Source: Bactrocera neohumeralis (Eukaryota > Arthropoda > Insecta > Diptera > Tephritidae). Taken from it: a stretch of 64,000 nt of DNA. The stretch's first letter is position 1. Every line of letters starts with the position of its first letter. The notes under the pieces were generated by a model. The model was not told the DNA's origin and did no database searches. It saw nothing but the letters and a program-made list of their open reading frames with translations. Below, in pieces: positions 1-10,491 of this stretch. Made by a program: the position numbers and the translations under genes. Where the stretch lies: positions 7,779,341-7,843,340 of the forward strand of contig NW_026089624.1 of assembly GCF_024586455.1 (NCBI RefSeq), in the 5' to 3' direction.

Positions 1-510
1 GCAGAGTTTGGTTGACATAGCTATAGTAGTTTCCGAGATATGTACAACAAACTTAGTAGGGGGCGGGGCCACCCCCACTTTTCCAAAAAAATTACTTTCA
101 AATATGCCCCTCCCTAATGCGATCCTTTGTGCCAAATTTCACTTTAATATCTTTATTTATGGCTTAGTTATGACACTTTATAGGTTTTCGGTTTCCGCCA
201 ATTTGTGGGCGTGGCAGTGGGCCGATTTTGCCCATCTTCGAACTTAACCTTCTTATGTAGCCAAGACATACGTGTACCAAGTTTCATCATGATATCTCAA
301 TTTTTACTTAAGTTACAGCTTGCACGGACGGACGGACGGACAGACAGACATCCGGATTTCAATTCTACTCGTCACCCTGATCACTTTGGTATATATAACC
401 CTATATCTGACTCTTTTAGTTTTAGGACTTACATACAACCGTTATGTGAACAGAGCAACTTAGCAACATTGTTGCGAGAGTATAAAAACGATACAAACAT
501 TATATAAGTA
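1..510 (-). repeat. mini-me-like dispersed repeat (GGAC type)
   Basis: Non-coding dispersed repeat. It carries the phrase GGGCGTGGCAGTGGGCCG, a (GGAC)n/(AGAC)n tract at about 326-352 and a TATATATAACCC block at about 391. This fits the mini-me class of dipteran repeats, which carry GTCY and TA proto-microsatellites. A related segment in the opposite orientation lies at 33,675-34,106. The two short open frames inside it cross the microsatellite and are not genes. Confidence 0.6.
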
Positions 511-1075
511 TACTTTAATATACATATGTACTATGTACCATAGGGGAGTATTAGATATATAATAATCGAATTTAAAAATAGTAAGTATCTGACATTATTG
601 AAAAAACATAAACGGTCCGGTACAACAACAAATATATATATTTACATTGGCAAACATTTCCTTTTGTCTTCACTTTATACCTTTATTTATATTATAGCGC
701 ATCAAATACAGACCAGGCACATACACAAAGGGTATTGACGGCTGTAATTACGAGAGTGCACACAAATAGGTCCGCAAACAAAAAAAAACATATATATAGT
801 ATATATATACACACATATAAAAATTACAATATATTTATTATAATATTGCTTAAATATTTCAAAAAAAAACTACGTAAAACGACATACGCGTATTTCAATA
901 AAATAATTGTTAATGAGGAAATAAAAACTCTTATCTACGTAAAAGAGTTTTCGGGTTCATCATCATCATTCATCTGAACTTATACTGGAAAATATATTTC
1001 ACTTTTATTAATTTATTGTTACTAAAATATATTTCACTACATAAACCATCCTAAATTATCACAAGCGCAAAAATT
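511..1075. other. AT-rich DNA without a recognised gene
   Basis: AT-rich sequence with TA-rich stretches between the mini-me relic and the BEL/Pao element. No second LTR resembling 6,483-6,930 was seen here, so the BEL element appears to lack its 5' end. Confidence 0.5.
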
Positions 1076-1085
1076 GTATCGCTTC

Positions 1086-1610
1086 CGATACAAAACAAAA
1101 GGTCAAGCAGGCGTCATAGTAAAACAGTTCGCTCTTAATGACAATAATTTCAATTTGGCTTGGGAAGCTCTAAAAGAACGATACGAGAATGAAAGAATAT
1201 TGGTCGACAAACAAGTGACCATATTAATGAATTTACCAAAATATTAGAAAGAAACAAGTGAAGAGTTCATAAAACTTCAGTCCACTGTTTCAAATTGTTT
1301 GTCGGTTCTATCGACACAGAATATTCCCACAGACAATTGGGACCCCATACTGGTAAACATATGCTCCGCGGCATTACCAGAAAAATCGTTGCTTTTGTGG
1401 AAGCAATCGCACTCATCACGAAAAAAATGCCCAACGTGGCAAAAAATGAAAGATTTCTTAACTACCCAATATGAAATTGCGGAAAGGGTAGATAAAAAAA
1501 CGGTCAGAACTAAAAACGTCCAACACGACCTAAATCGATGTTTCATTAGACCCCAAGCTAGTAACAACAACAATTTAAACAGAAGCCTTTTTAAAAACCA
1601 ATAGTTCACA
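1086..1610 (+). pseudogene. BEL/Pao gag (DUF1759-like)
   Basis: Gag region of the BEL element. Readable segments are AWEALKERYENERILVDKQV (about 1,165-1,224) and, after a stop at about 1,243, a 101-codon frame from 1,299 with CSAALPEKSLLLWKQS. The pattern of aligned Trp, Leu and charged residues is that of DUF1759, the capsid-like domain of insect BEL/Pao elements. A degenerate Cys/His stretch (CNLCKGGHKL, about 1,637) follows and probably was the usual nucleocapsid region. Stops and shifts make it non-coding today. Confidence 0.7.
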
Positions 1611-1904
1611 TCCGAACAATTTAAACAAACGTCATGTAACCTGTGTAAAGGAGGGCACAAGCTAAAAGTAAAGAAAGGGACAACTTTGTCAGATCAAAAA
1701 GACTCTGTACAAACTGCTTGTCCCCCTCACACAATCTTAATAATGGCGAAAGCAAATTCAACTGCGTGTATTGCCAAAAAAGGCATCATTCAATGTTGCA
1801 CTTGAATAACTCACCCAAAGTAGCACTTTCTCAAAAAGAGCCACGGGTTTAGTTGCAACCGCAACTCCCGAAACACAAAATCCCGAATTTTGCCAAGAGA
1901 CACC

Positions 1905-2602
1905 ATGCTGATCTAAGGCATTAAAAACTCAAACGCTGCACAGCGATATTCAAAGTAGGGTACTACTACCCACAGCAGTTGTCTTCATCGAGACAACTTT
2001 TTAATCTCAGGGCCTTAATAGACCAAGGATCACAACGATCTTTCATAGCGTCTAGGGCACAAAATAGGCTAAAACTGCCAACAAAACAAGCCAGTTATGA
2101 AATTACAGGAATGGGCGGAAGAGTAGTACAAAACTCAAATAAAATCTGTCCCATTACCCTAATTTCCTCCCAAGCAGATAAGCGCATTCAAGCAGATGCA
2201 ATAGTTTTACCGCAACTCACGAACATACTTCCAAGCTATCATAGAAATAGCAAGCATTGGCAAAAGGTTACACACCTAAATCTAGCAGATCCCAACTGCA
2301 ACACCCCCGCTCAAATAGACCTTCTATTAGGCAGCGACCTTTTATCACAAATTATACCAGAAGGTGTTGAAAAAATTTCGAAAGCACTTCTGGCGCAAAA
2401 TACCATTTTCGGTTGGGTCCTAAGTGGACTAGTTGCGGAACCAGTCACAACAATGACAACTCAAGTTGAGGAAATCTCAAACGAGTACCTCAATTCACAA
2501 TTGAGAAAATTTTGGGAGTCAGAAGAACTCCCCCCCATTTCAATTACAACACCAGAAGATCAGTATTGTGAAGACTTTTACAAAGCCACAACTACTAGAT
2601 GA
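1905..2602 (+). pseudogene. BEL/Pao aspartyl protease (DUF1758)
   Basis: A 207-codon open frame runs from 1,979 to 2,602. The active-site-like motif ALIDQGSQRSFI stands where BEL proteases have a DxGS-type centre; the Asp is present. Downstream LLGSDLLSQIIPEG and FGWVLSGLV match the end of DUF1758 before the linker to reverse transcriptase. It would have processed the Gag-Pol polyprotein. The frame then ends at a stop at 2,600, before RT, so it is disconnected from pol. Confidence 0.75.
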
Positions 2603-2739
2603 GGTAATGGTCGATATGTCGTACGACTACCACTAAAACAACAATTTCCAGACAGACTTGCCTTAGGCCACTCTCGCACCTCTGCAATACAGCAGTTTCT
2701 AAGTATAGAAAAAAAACAAACTTTGAAAAAGTGAGCTTA

Positions 2740-3371
2740 AACAAGATTATGACGGTGTCTTAGAAGAATACCTCCATTTAGACCACATGGAGGAAGTAAG
2801 CCCATGCGAAAAAATCATAAAAGGCAAATATTATTCATTCTACTTGCCACATCATGCAGTAGTAAGGCCTGACAAAAAACCACAAGGGTAAGAGTTGTCT
2901 TTAATGCCTCGAGATCCGCTAGCTCGGGGAATTCCCTAAAGGATATTTTATTTACGGGACACACGCTCCAACCAGATTTAATGCTCCTTATATTAAATTG
3001 GCGTATATATGTACAAATACGTATTCAATGAGGATGTCGAAAAAATGTATCGACAAATAATTGTTCATAAAGATTATCAAGATTTTCAACGGATTTTTTT
3101 CCGAAACTCTGCCAATAGTCAACTACGCGACTTTAAATTGAAAACAGTTACCTTTGGCGTAAACTGTGCCTCATATCTAGCCATCCGTACACTCCACGAA
3201 CTGGCAGAAGACACAAAGTCAAAATTTCCTCTGGCTACACAAGTCTTTAAAACACAAACGTATGTAAACGATATCTTGTCTGGGAGCCACAGCCACAAGC
3301 ATACGAGTCCTTATCACAAGGATAAAGGCTCTCAACACCGCAGGGTCTCCCCTAAAAAAGATCACAGCTAA
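2740..3371 (+). pseudogene. BEL/Pao reverse transcriptase
   Basis: RT region. HHAVVRPDKKPQG (about 2,850) leads into VFNASRS in another frame, then a 120-codon frame from 3,009 has YKYVFNEDVEKMYRQI (the DIEKMFHQI-type motif A, with Asp kept) and VTFGVNCASYLA. The catalytic loop is YVNDILSG at 3,261-3,284, so the first Asp of the usual YVDD is replaced by Asn. The enzyme would be impaired even without the frameshifts. Confidence 0.8.
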
Positions 3372-3499
3372 TCACCCAAATATCTTAAAAAATTTACCAA
3401 ACGACAATTTGTTGGATATTAATTTCCTTATATCAGAAAAGGGAAGTACAACAAAAACACTGGGCATCCAATAAAAAGAGAAAAAATTTATCCTCGGTG

Positions 3500-4070
3500 G
3501 CAAAACTTTTCGACCCCGCAGGATGGCTTTCGCCAATTATTATACAAGCGAAAATCCTGATCCAAGAATTATGGTTAGACGGAACCGACTGCGACGAACA
3601 AGTGAAACCTCTTCGCTTAGAAAAATGGTCCCAGTTCGCTAATAATCTGACTGATATTTCGCAGATATAAATTCCACGGTGGGTAAACTATTCCCCCGAA
3701 TACAAAGTGGAACTACACGGTTTCTGCGACGCCTCTGAAAAGGCATATTGTGCCACTATATACATATGTGCGCACACAAAGCGATACCGCAATTACAAGC
3801 CACCTACTAGTGGCAAAAGCAAAAGTTGCGCCTCTAAAAACGCTAAGCCTTCCACGACTTGAACTCTGTGGCGCTCTGCTACTAGCAAAACTAGCTTCAA
3901 TGGTGCAGACCCACTTAAACATGGCGAAATACAAATTATATCTATGGTCCGATTCCGAAATACTTCTAGCTTGGTTAAAAATGCCACCACACGCGTGGAA
4001 AACCTATATTTCTAATCGAATGTCGCAAATACTTGACCTAGTAGGATCAGCCACTTGGAGCCAGTGCTGA
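3500..4070 (+). pseudogene. BEL/Pao peptidase A17 / RNase H region
   Basis: Connection between RT and integrase. FDPAGWLSPIIIQAKILIQE is readable at about 3,511, FCDASEKA at about 3,723, and a 106-codon frame from 3,750 has LPRLELCGALLLAKLA and LWSDSEILLAWLK, the typical RNase H-like segment of Pao polymerases. A shift at about 3,750 separates FCDASEKA from the rest. The frame ends at 4,068. Confidence 0.75.
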
Positions 4071-4629
4071 CAATCCTGCTGATCTAGGTACAAGAGGGTC
4101 TAAGCCCCTGCACCTCGCCACCGCCACCCTGTGGTGGAATGGCCCCCGATGGTTAACAGCATCTCCCGATCCTTGGCCACAATCGCCAATGCGCAACATT
4201 ATTGCCCCCGAAAGTCGAAAAATCGACACCTATCACACGATATTGGATGATAATGACATCCTTGAAGGATTTTCATCTTTCCCCCGAGCGCTCAGAGTAG
4301 TCGCCTATATGCTCAAGTTCTTAGAGCGGCTTAAACTTAAAGCTAAAGGAGCAACTTGCCCCCAATGCGATATATTGACGCATCAAGACTTACAAAAAGC
4401 AAAGGTCACTCTTATCGCATCAACCCAAACGCGCTACTTCAGCCGCGATATGTCTTTACTAAGGGAATCGAAGCCGATTGACAAAAAGAGCTCACTCTAA
4501 GTTCTAAACCCATTTCTTGACACGTAAGGTCTGCTTGGTGCCAATGGTCGGCTTGTTAACTCAAGCCTAACATACAACGAACGCCCCCCCATAATCATAC
4601 CTGAGAAGTCTCCGTTTGCCACATTATTC

Positions 4630-5130
4630 CTGAATTACATCCACATATTAATGCTACACGCCGAACATCGCCTCATGCAACATATGGTACGCCAAGAGTA
4701 TTACATTCCTCGTTTGAAGCCCCAAATCAGGAAATGGATTTTCATGTGCAAGATCTGCACTATGCATAAGCAAAAAATGCGAACGAAGATTATGGCAGCA
4801 CTTCTACCTGAACGCTGTAATTTCGCTCTGCCGTTCACCACCATAGGTGCCTTTTCAAATAAAGGCGTCCATGCTAAGGTCTCCGACTCTCATGAAAGGC
4901 TATGTGGCTGCCTTTGTATGATTCACGACAAAGGCAGTACACCTTGAACTATGTACTAATCTGACGACAGAGGCTTTTCTCGCGGCATTTGCTCGTTTCG
5001 TCGCTCGTCGTGGCTTCCCATAAAAAATCATGAGCGATAATGGCAAAAAATTCATTGGAGCTCAACGAGCCACAGAAAAACAGTTCTGGATTTCTTTAAA
5101 CAAGTGTCACCTGACATCGTACAAAAGTAC
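4630..5130 (+). pseudogene. BEL/Pao integrase
   Basis: Integrase fragments. A zinc-binding H2C2-like region reads HAEHRLMQHMVRQEYYIPRL and CKICTMHKQK from 4,651. A second frame then reads KAVHLELCTNLTTEAFLAAF (about 4,930) and IMSDNGKKFIGA (about 5,027), with the second catalytic Asp in SDNG. This is the DDE integrase that would insert the cDNA. At least two frame changes and a stop are visible. Confidence 0.75.
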
Positions 5131-5329
5131 GCCCCCCAAGGTATCAATTGGCAATTTATACCCCCAAGCGCTCTTCACATGGGTGGTTTATAGGAATCAG
5201 CTGTAAAGAGCTTCAAATCTCATTTCAAGAAGCTAGCTGGCAGCTACAAATTTAATTATGAAGAAATCACGACATTATTAACTAAAATCGAAGCCCTCTG
5301 ATTTCACAGCCCTAACTCTGGCCACACCT

Positions 5330-5668
5330 GAGCTAGGCGCGGAGTCGCTATCCTTACTAAATAGATGGGAAAGTATTAAAATTCTCCATCACAATTTCAG
5401 TCGCCGATGGAAAGAAGACTATATCAAGGACCTCCACAAGAGGTACCGATGGAAAACTACAGAAAATGCGCAAAAGATTGGAGATTGTGTCCTGATTCAT
5501 GACGAATATCTCCCCCCTACCGAATGGCGGCTTGGCCGCATAGAGAAGCTTTACCAAGGCTCCGACGGTCATATTCGCGTAGTGGATCTCCGTACGCAAT
5601 CAGGAAAGTTAACCAGACCGCGCGTTAAACTATGCTTTTTACCGACTGCCGATACCATCGAAACGTAA
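5330..5668 (+). pseudogene. BEL/Pao pol C-terminus (DUF5641-like)
   Basis: Reading through WKDYIKDLHKRYRW and GDCVLIHDEYLPPTEWRLGR (about 5,410-5,540) gives the DUF5641-like module that ends insect Pao polyproteins. It finishes with LYQGSDGHIRVVDLRTQSGK and a stop at about 5,666. This is one of the better preserved parts. Confidence 0.75.
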
Positions 5669-5847
5669 ACGATAAAACCGTCAAATAAACCCGATATAAT
5701 AAATATTTTAAAATAACAAATAAAACAACCTAATGCTCTATCAACTTGACGATCCACTTCTGCCACAACGTGGCAGCCATACCATAGCCATATCCACTCT
5801 ATGCAACAAATTTGTAATTAAAATAACACTCTTCCATACAGATAAAC

Positions 5848-6462
5848 ATGGATGCAGACATGCTCACTCCGACGCCAACCATTCGTTCAACTATCCATGT
5901 GCCACGCCAAGTGGCAGCCCCAGTTGCAGCTCCCGAAACACCACATCAAGGGGTCCTCGTAGTGGAACGCCAGCACTGCCGTCAACGCCCATATCAGCAG
6001 CAGAGTCTCAGCGCATTAGGTGCCCAATATGTCGTCGACAGCACCAGTTGACGCACTGCGCCATTTTTTAAAGGATTGCCACCACAGCAAAGGTTGCGCG
6101 TCGTCCAGGCACACGGCCACTGCCTTAATTGTCTGGCACCTACCTACACCACCCAGGAGTGTACTTCGGGAAACCAGTGCCAGATATGTATGTGGCCTCA
6201 TCGTACGATGCTGCATCGAACCACCAGACACGACATCGGTCAGCATTCTGGTGGCCACCACCGTGGCGCAGTACGACGACCACCAATAAGCCGGGATGCA
6301 CGGTCCCGTCGAGAGCCAACCACATCATCATCCCGTATCTGGCGGCCACAAAATGGGACGTCGACCCGACGCCAGCAACAAAGGCCTCGTCCGCGCCGCA
6401 CCTCAGGCCTCAGCACCGTTGTAGCCACGCTCCAGCAACTGCAGCGACTTCTAGGCTGAAAT
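5848..6462 (+). pseudogene. Extra zinc-knuckle ORF downstream of BEL pol
   Basis: A separate Gly/Pro/Arg-rich ORF sits between pol and the LTR. It starts with ATG at 5,848 (MDADMLTPTPT). A Cys/His array follows: CPICRRQHQLTHC (about 6,021), then HGHCLNCL (about 6,115) and CQICMWPHRTMLH (about 6,180). The basic tail ends VATLQQLQRLLG at 6,459. The frame changes at a T run near 6,063-6,068, where one extra T separates the first Cys cluster from the rest. The Cys/His spacing resembles a BEL gag nucleocapsid, so this may be a relocated or duplicated gag module. Its role is unknown. Confidence 0.6.
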
Positions 6463-6482
6463 ATTCGCCTAGGGGGCCGGGA

Positions 6483-6930
6483 TGGCTAAATGAGCCTCAG
6501 TCTCCTGCCCCACACAACATATAATCCCACATCAACAACACTCTACACTCACCGCATTATAATATACGTCACTAACACGCTTCATACACCACACTCATCT
6601 CAACACCACCTACAATCCACATCACACATAACTACAATACCACTGCATTTTCCACCACAGCAAAATGGGAACAAAAGGGGCGGAGAAACAAGTTGGGCTT
6701 CCTTCTTCTTTTTGCGATCCGCTGACGATAGCCGAGCGATTCCCCGCGAGCTCCAACATCAATTGTGCGAACATCAATTTTATAATTCGAGTTAAATATA
6801 TAAATTGTACATAAAGTTCAATAAAATACATTTTGTAAAATTTCTTGCGGAATTGTGTGTTGCCTCTTTTATATAATATTCCGAACGGTGAGTGCGAGGA
6901 AATTTCTCGAAAACAACACCCGCATACCCG
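6483..6930 (+). repeat. LTR of the BEL/Pao element
   Basis: A purine-rich tract (AGGGGGCCGGGA, 6,471-6,482) immediately precedes TGGCTAAATGAG at 6,483, the expected LTR start. Inside are a CA/CAT-rich block, the polyadenylation-like AATAAA at about 6,820 and GGTGAGTGCGAGG at about 6,887. A second, diverged LTR with the same start and the same GGTGAGTGC element lies at 48,672. The 3' boundary is approximate. Confidence 0.6.
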
Positions 6931-7240
6931 CAAAACAAAAAAAAAGAGACAAAAGTGGCAACATAGCTTTTGTCGATTTCCGCGGCTCGCAAAAATCTGC
7001 GGCGATTTGTTGGCTTGCTCATAAATTTTTACGATGGCTTATAAGCTGTTAGAGCGGCAAAGAAAGTGGTGACAAGCGGCGTTCGTTCGTTTGCTTTTTC
7101 GGCACAGTTCGCATTTTCTACTAACATTACGATATTGTAACGCTTTGTCGTCGCGTCGTTCTTTCGACAAATTCACTCTTTTGCTTCATTTAGACACATC
7201 AAAATAATCATTAGTGTTTAGTATACGCTTACATTTCTGA
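6931..7240. other. Sequence between BEL LTR and mariner relic
   Basis: No gene seen. It contains CG-containing motifs such as GTCGTCGCGTCGTTC and could be leader sequence of an LTR element, but this is not demonstrated. Confidence 0.3.
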
Positions 7241-7245
7241 AGTAA

Positions 7246-8330
7246 ATGAAGTGCATTCAGCGATTTTTACGATTAGTAAAATTTTTCAACAAAGAAGTTC
7301 CATTAAATTTTGTGAGTGGAATTAAATTTCTGGTACCGAAATGTTTAGAATGTTGTAAAAGGCCTTCGATGATTGTTGTTTGTCACGGGCAATATTTTTG
7401 GTTGGTACAAATTATTAAAAGAGGATCGGGAACGCGTTGACGACGAACTACGTCCAGGACGGCCATCAACATCAACATGTCAATAAAATAAAGGAATTGG
7501 TGCCTGAAAACCGACGATTCATAGTTATAAATCTTTCTGATATCGATGAAATAGCCGAAGAATTATTGAAAACTATTTTGAAACATAATTTGGCCCTGAG
7601 AAAAGTGAAAGCACGAGGTTCCTGTTTTTCGAAAAACAGCGTCGGGTTAACGTCTGTACAACAGTGCCGTCCGACTACCAAGATGTCATGAAACGTACTA
7701 TTACTGTTGGTGAGTCTTAGATCTATGCTTACGACCCAGAAACATACAATGAGTCGGCCGATTACCGTGACAAAGTCGAGCCGAAGATGAGAAAATCACG
7801 TCAAAGCAGGAAAAAAATCAAGGTTGTGTCGACAGTTTTTTCGATTATCGAGGTGTGGTGCACTCTGAATTCCTTCCGACCACGGCCAAACTGTCAACAA
7901 GAAATACTATTTGAGTGTTATGTGTCATTTGCGTTAAGTTATTCATAAAAAGAGGTCAGAATTTTGGGCTGTGTTTTTTGCACCACGATAATGCACCGTT
8001 GAATAGTACATAGATTTTGCATGAGTTTTTCGCAAAATTTTCAACCATTATCGCGCAACAACCAACGTATTCACCTGATTTAGCTCTGTGTGACTTCTGG
8101 CTATACAGCAAACTCAAACGACCGCTCCGGGGAATCCGTTTGGAGTCGAATGAAAGTCGATTAAACGTGAATCACCTAGCCTATGGAAAGCTATTCCGTA
8201 AATTGACTTCAGGAACTGTTTCGAGTATTAGAAAAAACGTTGACGCAAGTGTATTGAGGCCATTTAGGTTTACTTTGAGGGGGATGACATAGATTCTGAA
8301 GAATAAATTTTGCATTTTAAGGTTATAAAT
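7246..8330 (+). mobile_element. Degenerate mariner-family transposase
   Basis: Fragments in several frames follow the order of a mariner transposase: IKFLVPK and KRG..R..DDELRPGRPST (helix-turn-helix end and the RPGRPS linker, about 7,320-7,480), IKELVPENRR, then YAYDPETYNESADYRDKVEP (about 7,727) after a GES motif, HHDNAPLN at about 7,984 and TYSPDLALCDFWL at about 8,067. The HDNA and PDLAxxDF motifs carry the second and third catalytic Asp. Stops and shifts are frequent. No clear TIRs were found. Confidence 0.75.
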
Positions 8331-8381
8331 AACGTCTTAATATGAGGAAAAAATAATAAGACTTATAGAGTTTATAAAACC

Positions 8382-8655
8382 CATATTCTTCTTCTTAATT
8401 GGCGTAGAAACCGCTTAAGCGATTATTGCCGAGTTAACAACAACGCGCCAGTCGTTTCTTCTTTTCGCTACGTGGCGCCAATTTGATATTCCAAGCGAAG
8501 CCAGGTCCTTCTCCACTTGGTCCTTCCAACGGAGTGGAGGTCTTCCTCTTCCTCTGCTTCCCCCGGCGGGTACTTCGTCGAATATTTTCAGAGTTGGAGT
8601 GTTTTCGTCCATCCGGACAACATGACCTAGCCAGCGTAGCCGAAAGCCCATATAT
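8382..8655 (-). mobile_element. RTE copy H: 3' fragment
   Basis: Severely 5'-truncated copy of the RTE family, minus strand. It begins at the right with GFRLRWLGHVVRMDENTP and continues to the end of the pol ORF (NDWRVVVNSAIIA) and the (GAA)n tail, seen on the plus strand as TTCTTCTTCTTAATTGGCG at about 8,388. Only about 75 C-terminal codons remain. Confidence 0.85.
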
Positions 8656-8755
8656 GTATATTAAATATTTAGAGAATAATATAAACCTTGCTTTATCATA
8701 TATTTCAAAATATTTTATTGAAATCATCATGAAATAGGCCAATTTGAACACATAA

Positions 8756-8935
8756 ACTGTGACAAAAAATTTTAAAGAAAACGTTAAATATTTTGTGACC
8801 CAGAAATTGTAAATAAAACGCAAAATATTTAATTATTCATCAAAATTTATTTTGTCGCTTTTAAAGTAATTCCCACCAGATGTAATACACTCAAGCCTTT
8901 TCCAACATTTGCAACGATTTTTGGTTAGAAATACA
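8756..8935 (-). mobile_element. mariner transposase C-terminal relic
   Basis: Minus strand reads KRLECITSGGNYFKSDKINF followed by a stop, the usual C-terminal tail of a mariner transposase (C-I-x-x-x-G-x-Y-F). It lies beside RTE copy H. No TIR identified. Confidence 0.55.
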
Positions 8936-9425
8936 AAATTTTAAAGAAATTCTTTGTTCGACATTTTTATACATTGTAAAAATCGCAACGCACTACTGAG
9001 GTGTACCGACTTAAGCAGCTGCTGTAAACAAACTGGTTGACAGATCGCGCTCATACTCGTATTTGGCATGGTAATTAAAGACAGTTATATTTATCCGACA
9101 ACGATAGAAAGGACGTTTGTAAAATTTTGTTTCAATTCAATTGCAAGACGCTGCATTGATCGAGAAGCCTCAAACTGGAGTTAATAGATAGTTCCTGGCA
9201 GTATTGCTTCTCTTACACTCTTCTCAAGCTTTCTCCTCCAGCGACTCCTTCTTATTCCATATCTCCCTGAAAGGTGTATGAGCAGGGAATAGACTGTCAG
9301 GGCTAGGCATGACAACCTGGTAATTTATTTTTTATTTAACAACGATCTCTAAATAGTGTTTCTTATATTTTTTCCGTTTAAAAGTTAAAAATGTTAATTA
9401 TATATAGAATATCATTACTAAATTA
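8936..9425. other. AT-rich DNA, nothing recognised
   Basis: No open frame or repeat structure that I can assign. Confidence 0.4.
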
Positions 9426-9429
9426 CTGT

Positions 9430-9725
9430 ATACAATCAGGGTTTTCGTTTACTACTCCGTAGCAGCAAAATTTCTGAAATTATTGCTATGCTATTGCTAC
9501 CGCTCTCACTTTGACGGGAGCCATAGCAGAACTATGTAAAATTATGTGCTCTGCTCTGCTCGGAGTTTTGTAATGTAAAAAACTATAGCTGTAGCAATAG
9601 CTAAAATGAAGGGCTGTGCTCTGCTCTGGCGTACCGGTAGCAAAAAAATTGGGAGCGGTATGAGAGCAGAGCTAATTAAAATTTTCATGTGCTACAGCTC
9701 TTGGAAAGTATGCTTCTTGGCCAGC
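9430..9725. repeat. AGAGC-rich MITE-like repeat
   Basis: Segment dense in GCTCTGCTCTG / GAGCAGAG and TAGCAATAGC words in both orientations, which suggests a fold-back non-autonomous DNA element. I could not define TIRs or a target duplication. Confidence 0.3.
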
Positions 9726-10479
9726 TTAACTCAACTCACTCAGATAGTGCTAAAGACAATTTAAATTTAATTGAAGACGAGATAATTTATTTTTCTATAC
9801 GCATAAGTTGTTGTTGTTTATTATTTTCTTATTTCTATTTATTTACTAGTTACTTAATTCATTAATTTGAATACTGGGACTAAATAACATAGGTTTGTAA
9901 TTTTTATTTAATTTAAACACTGACTGAATAAAATAAGTTTTTGATTTAGATTTTTATTTCTAAATAAAATATTATTATTAAATTGTTTTCTTTCAATTTA
10001 AATATTATGACAGAAAATAGCAAAAAAGAAAAAAACAACAAACACATTCGAGTAGTGCCCCAATCTGCATGAAAAAAAGTTTTTTGCTTAAAAAATCCGT
10101 ATTGAAAGGGTTAAAGTTAAAAAAAAATTTCCTTGCTATAATTTCCATAATTATCAGGAAATTTATCCAGATGTTTGCGGAGATAGTCTATCTACTTCAA
10201 ATTTGTTTATAGAGTCTGACAGTATGCCAGCACGTTTTGCACATTTTCTTTATAATTTGGTGAATTACCTAGGATGATCACAAATTTTCCTCACGATTCA
10301 CTTCCAAGATCAGTTATAACTTTCATAAAATCTGTATCTTTCAGTAATTGCTGTATTAGATATATCACCTTTCAGTTTTGCCATACTAAGTTCGGAAAGT
10401 CGCCACAAATCTCGCTAAAACAATATCCTTCTACGTCCACCGCTTTGACATTGTTTTATTACTTTTAAATTCATCATGT
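9726..10479. other. AT-rich DNA, nothing recognised
   Basis: Long A/T runs and short unrelated open frames only. Confidence 0.4.
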
Positions 10480-10491
10480 ATTAAGTCACTG

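Larger units (their letters stand above)
1076..6930 (+). mobile_element. BEL/Pao LTR retrotransposon, 5'-truncated and decayed
   Basis: The domains of an insect BEL/Pao element occur in order on the plus strand: gag DUF1759, Cys-rich region, DUF1758 aspartyl protease, Pao-type reverse transcriptase, peptidase A17/RNase H region, integrase, DUF5641-like C-terminus, then an extra zinc-knuckle ORF, a purine-rich tract and one LTR. Frameshifts and stops break pol into at least seven pieces, so the copy is dead. Only the 3' LTR is seen. Confidence 0.85.

Noticed and set aside
1..510. Small protein genes in two overlapping frames
   Set aside because: Frames traverse a dispersed non-coding repeat with a GGAC microsatellite.
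6129..6524. 131-codon frame overlapping the zinc-knuckle ORF
   Set aside because: The Cys/His motifs are in the other frame, so this one is a shadow.
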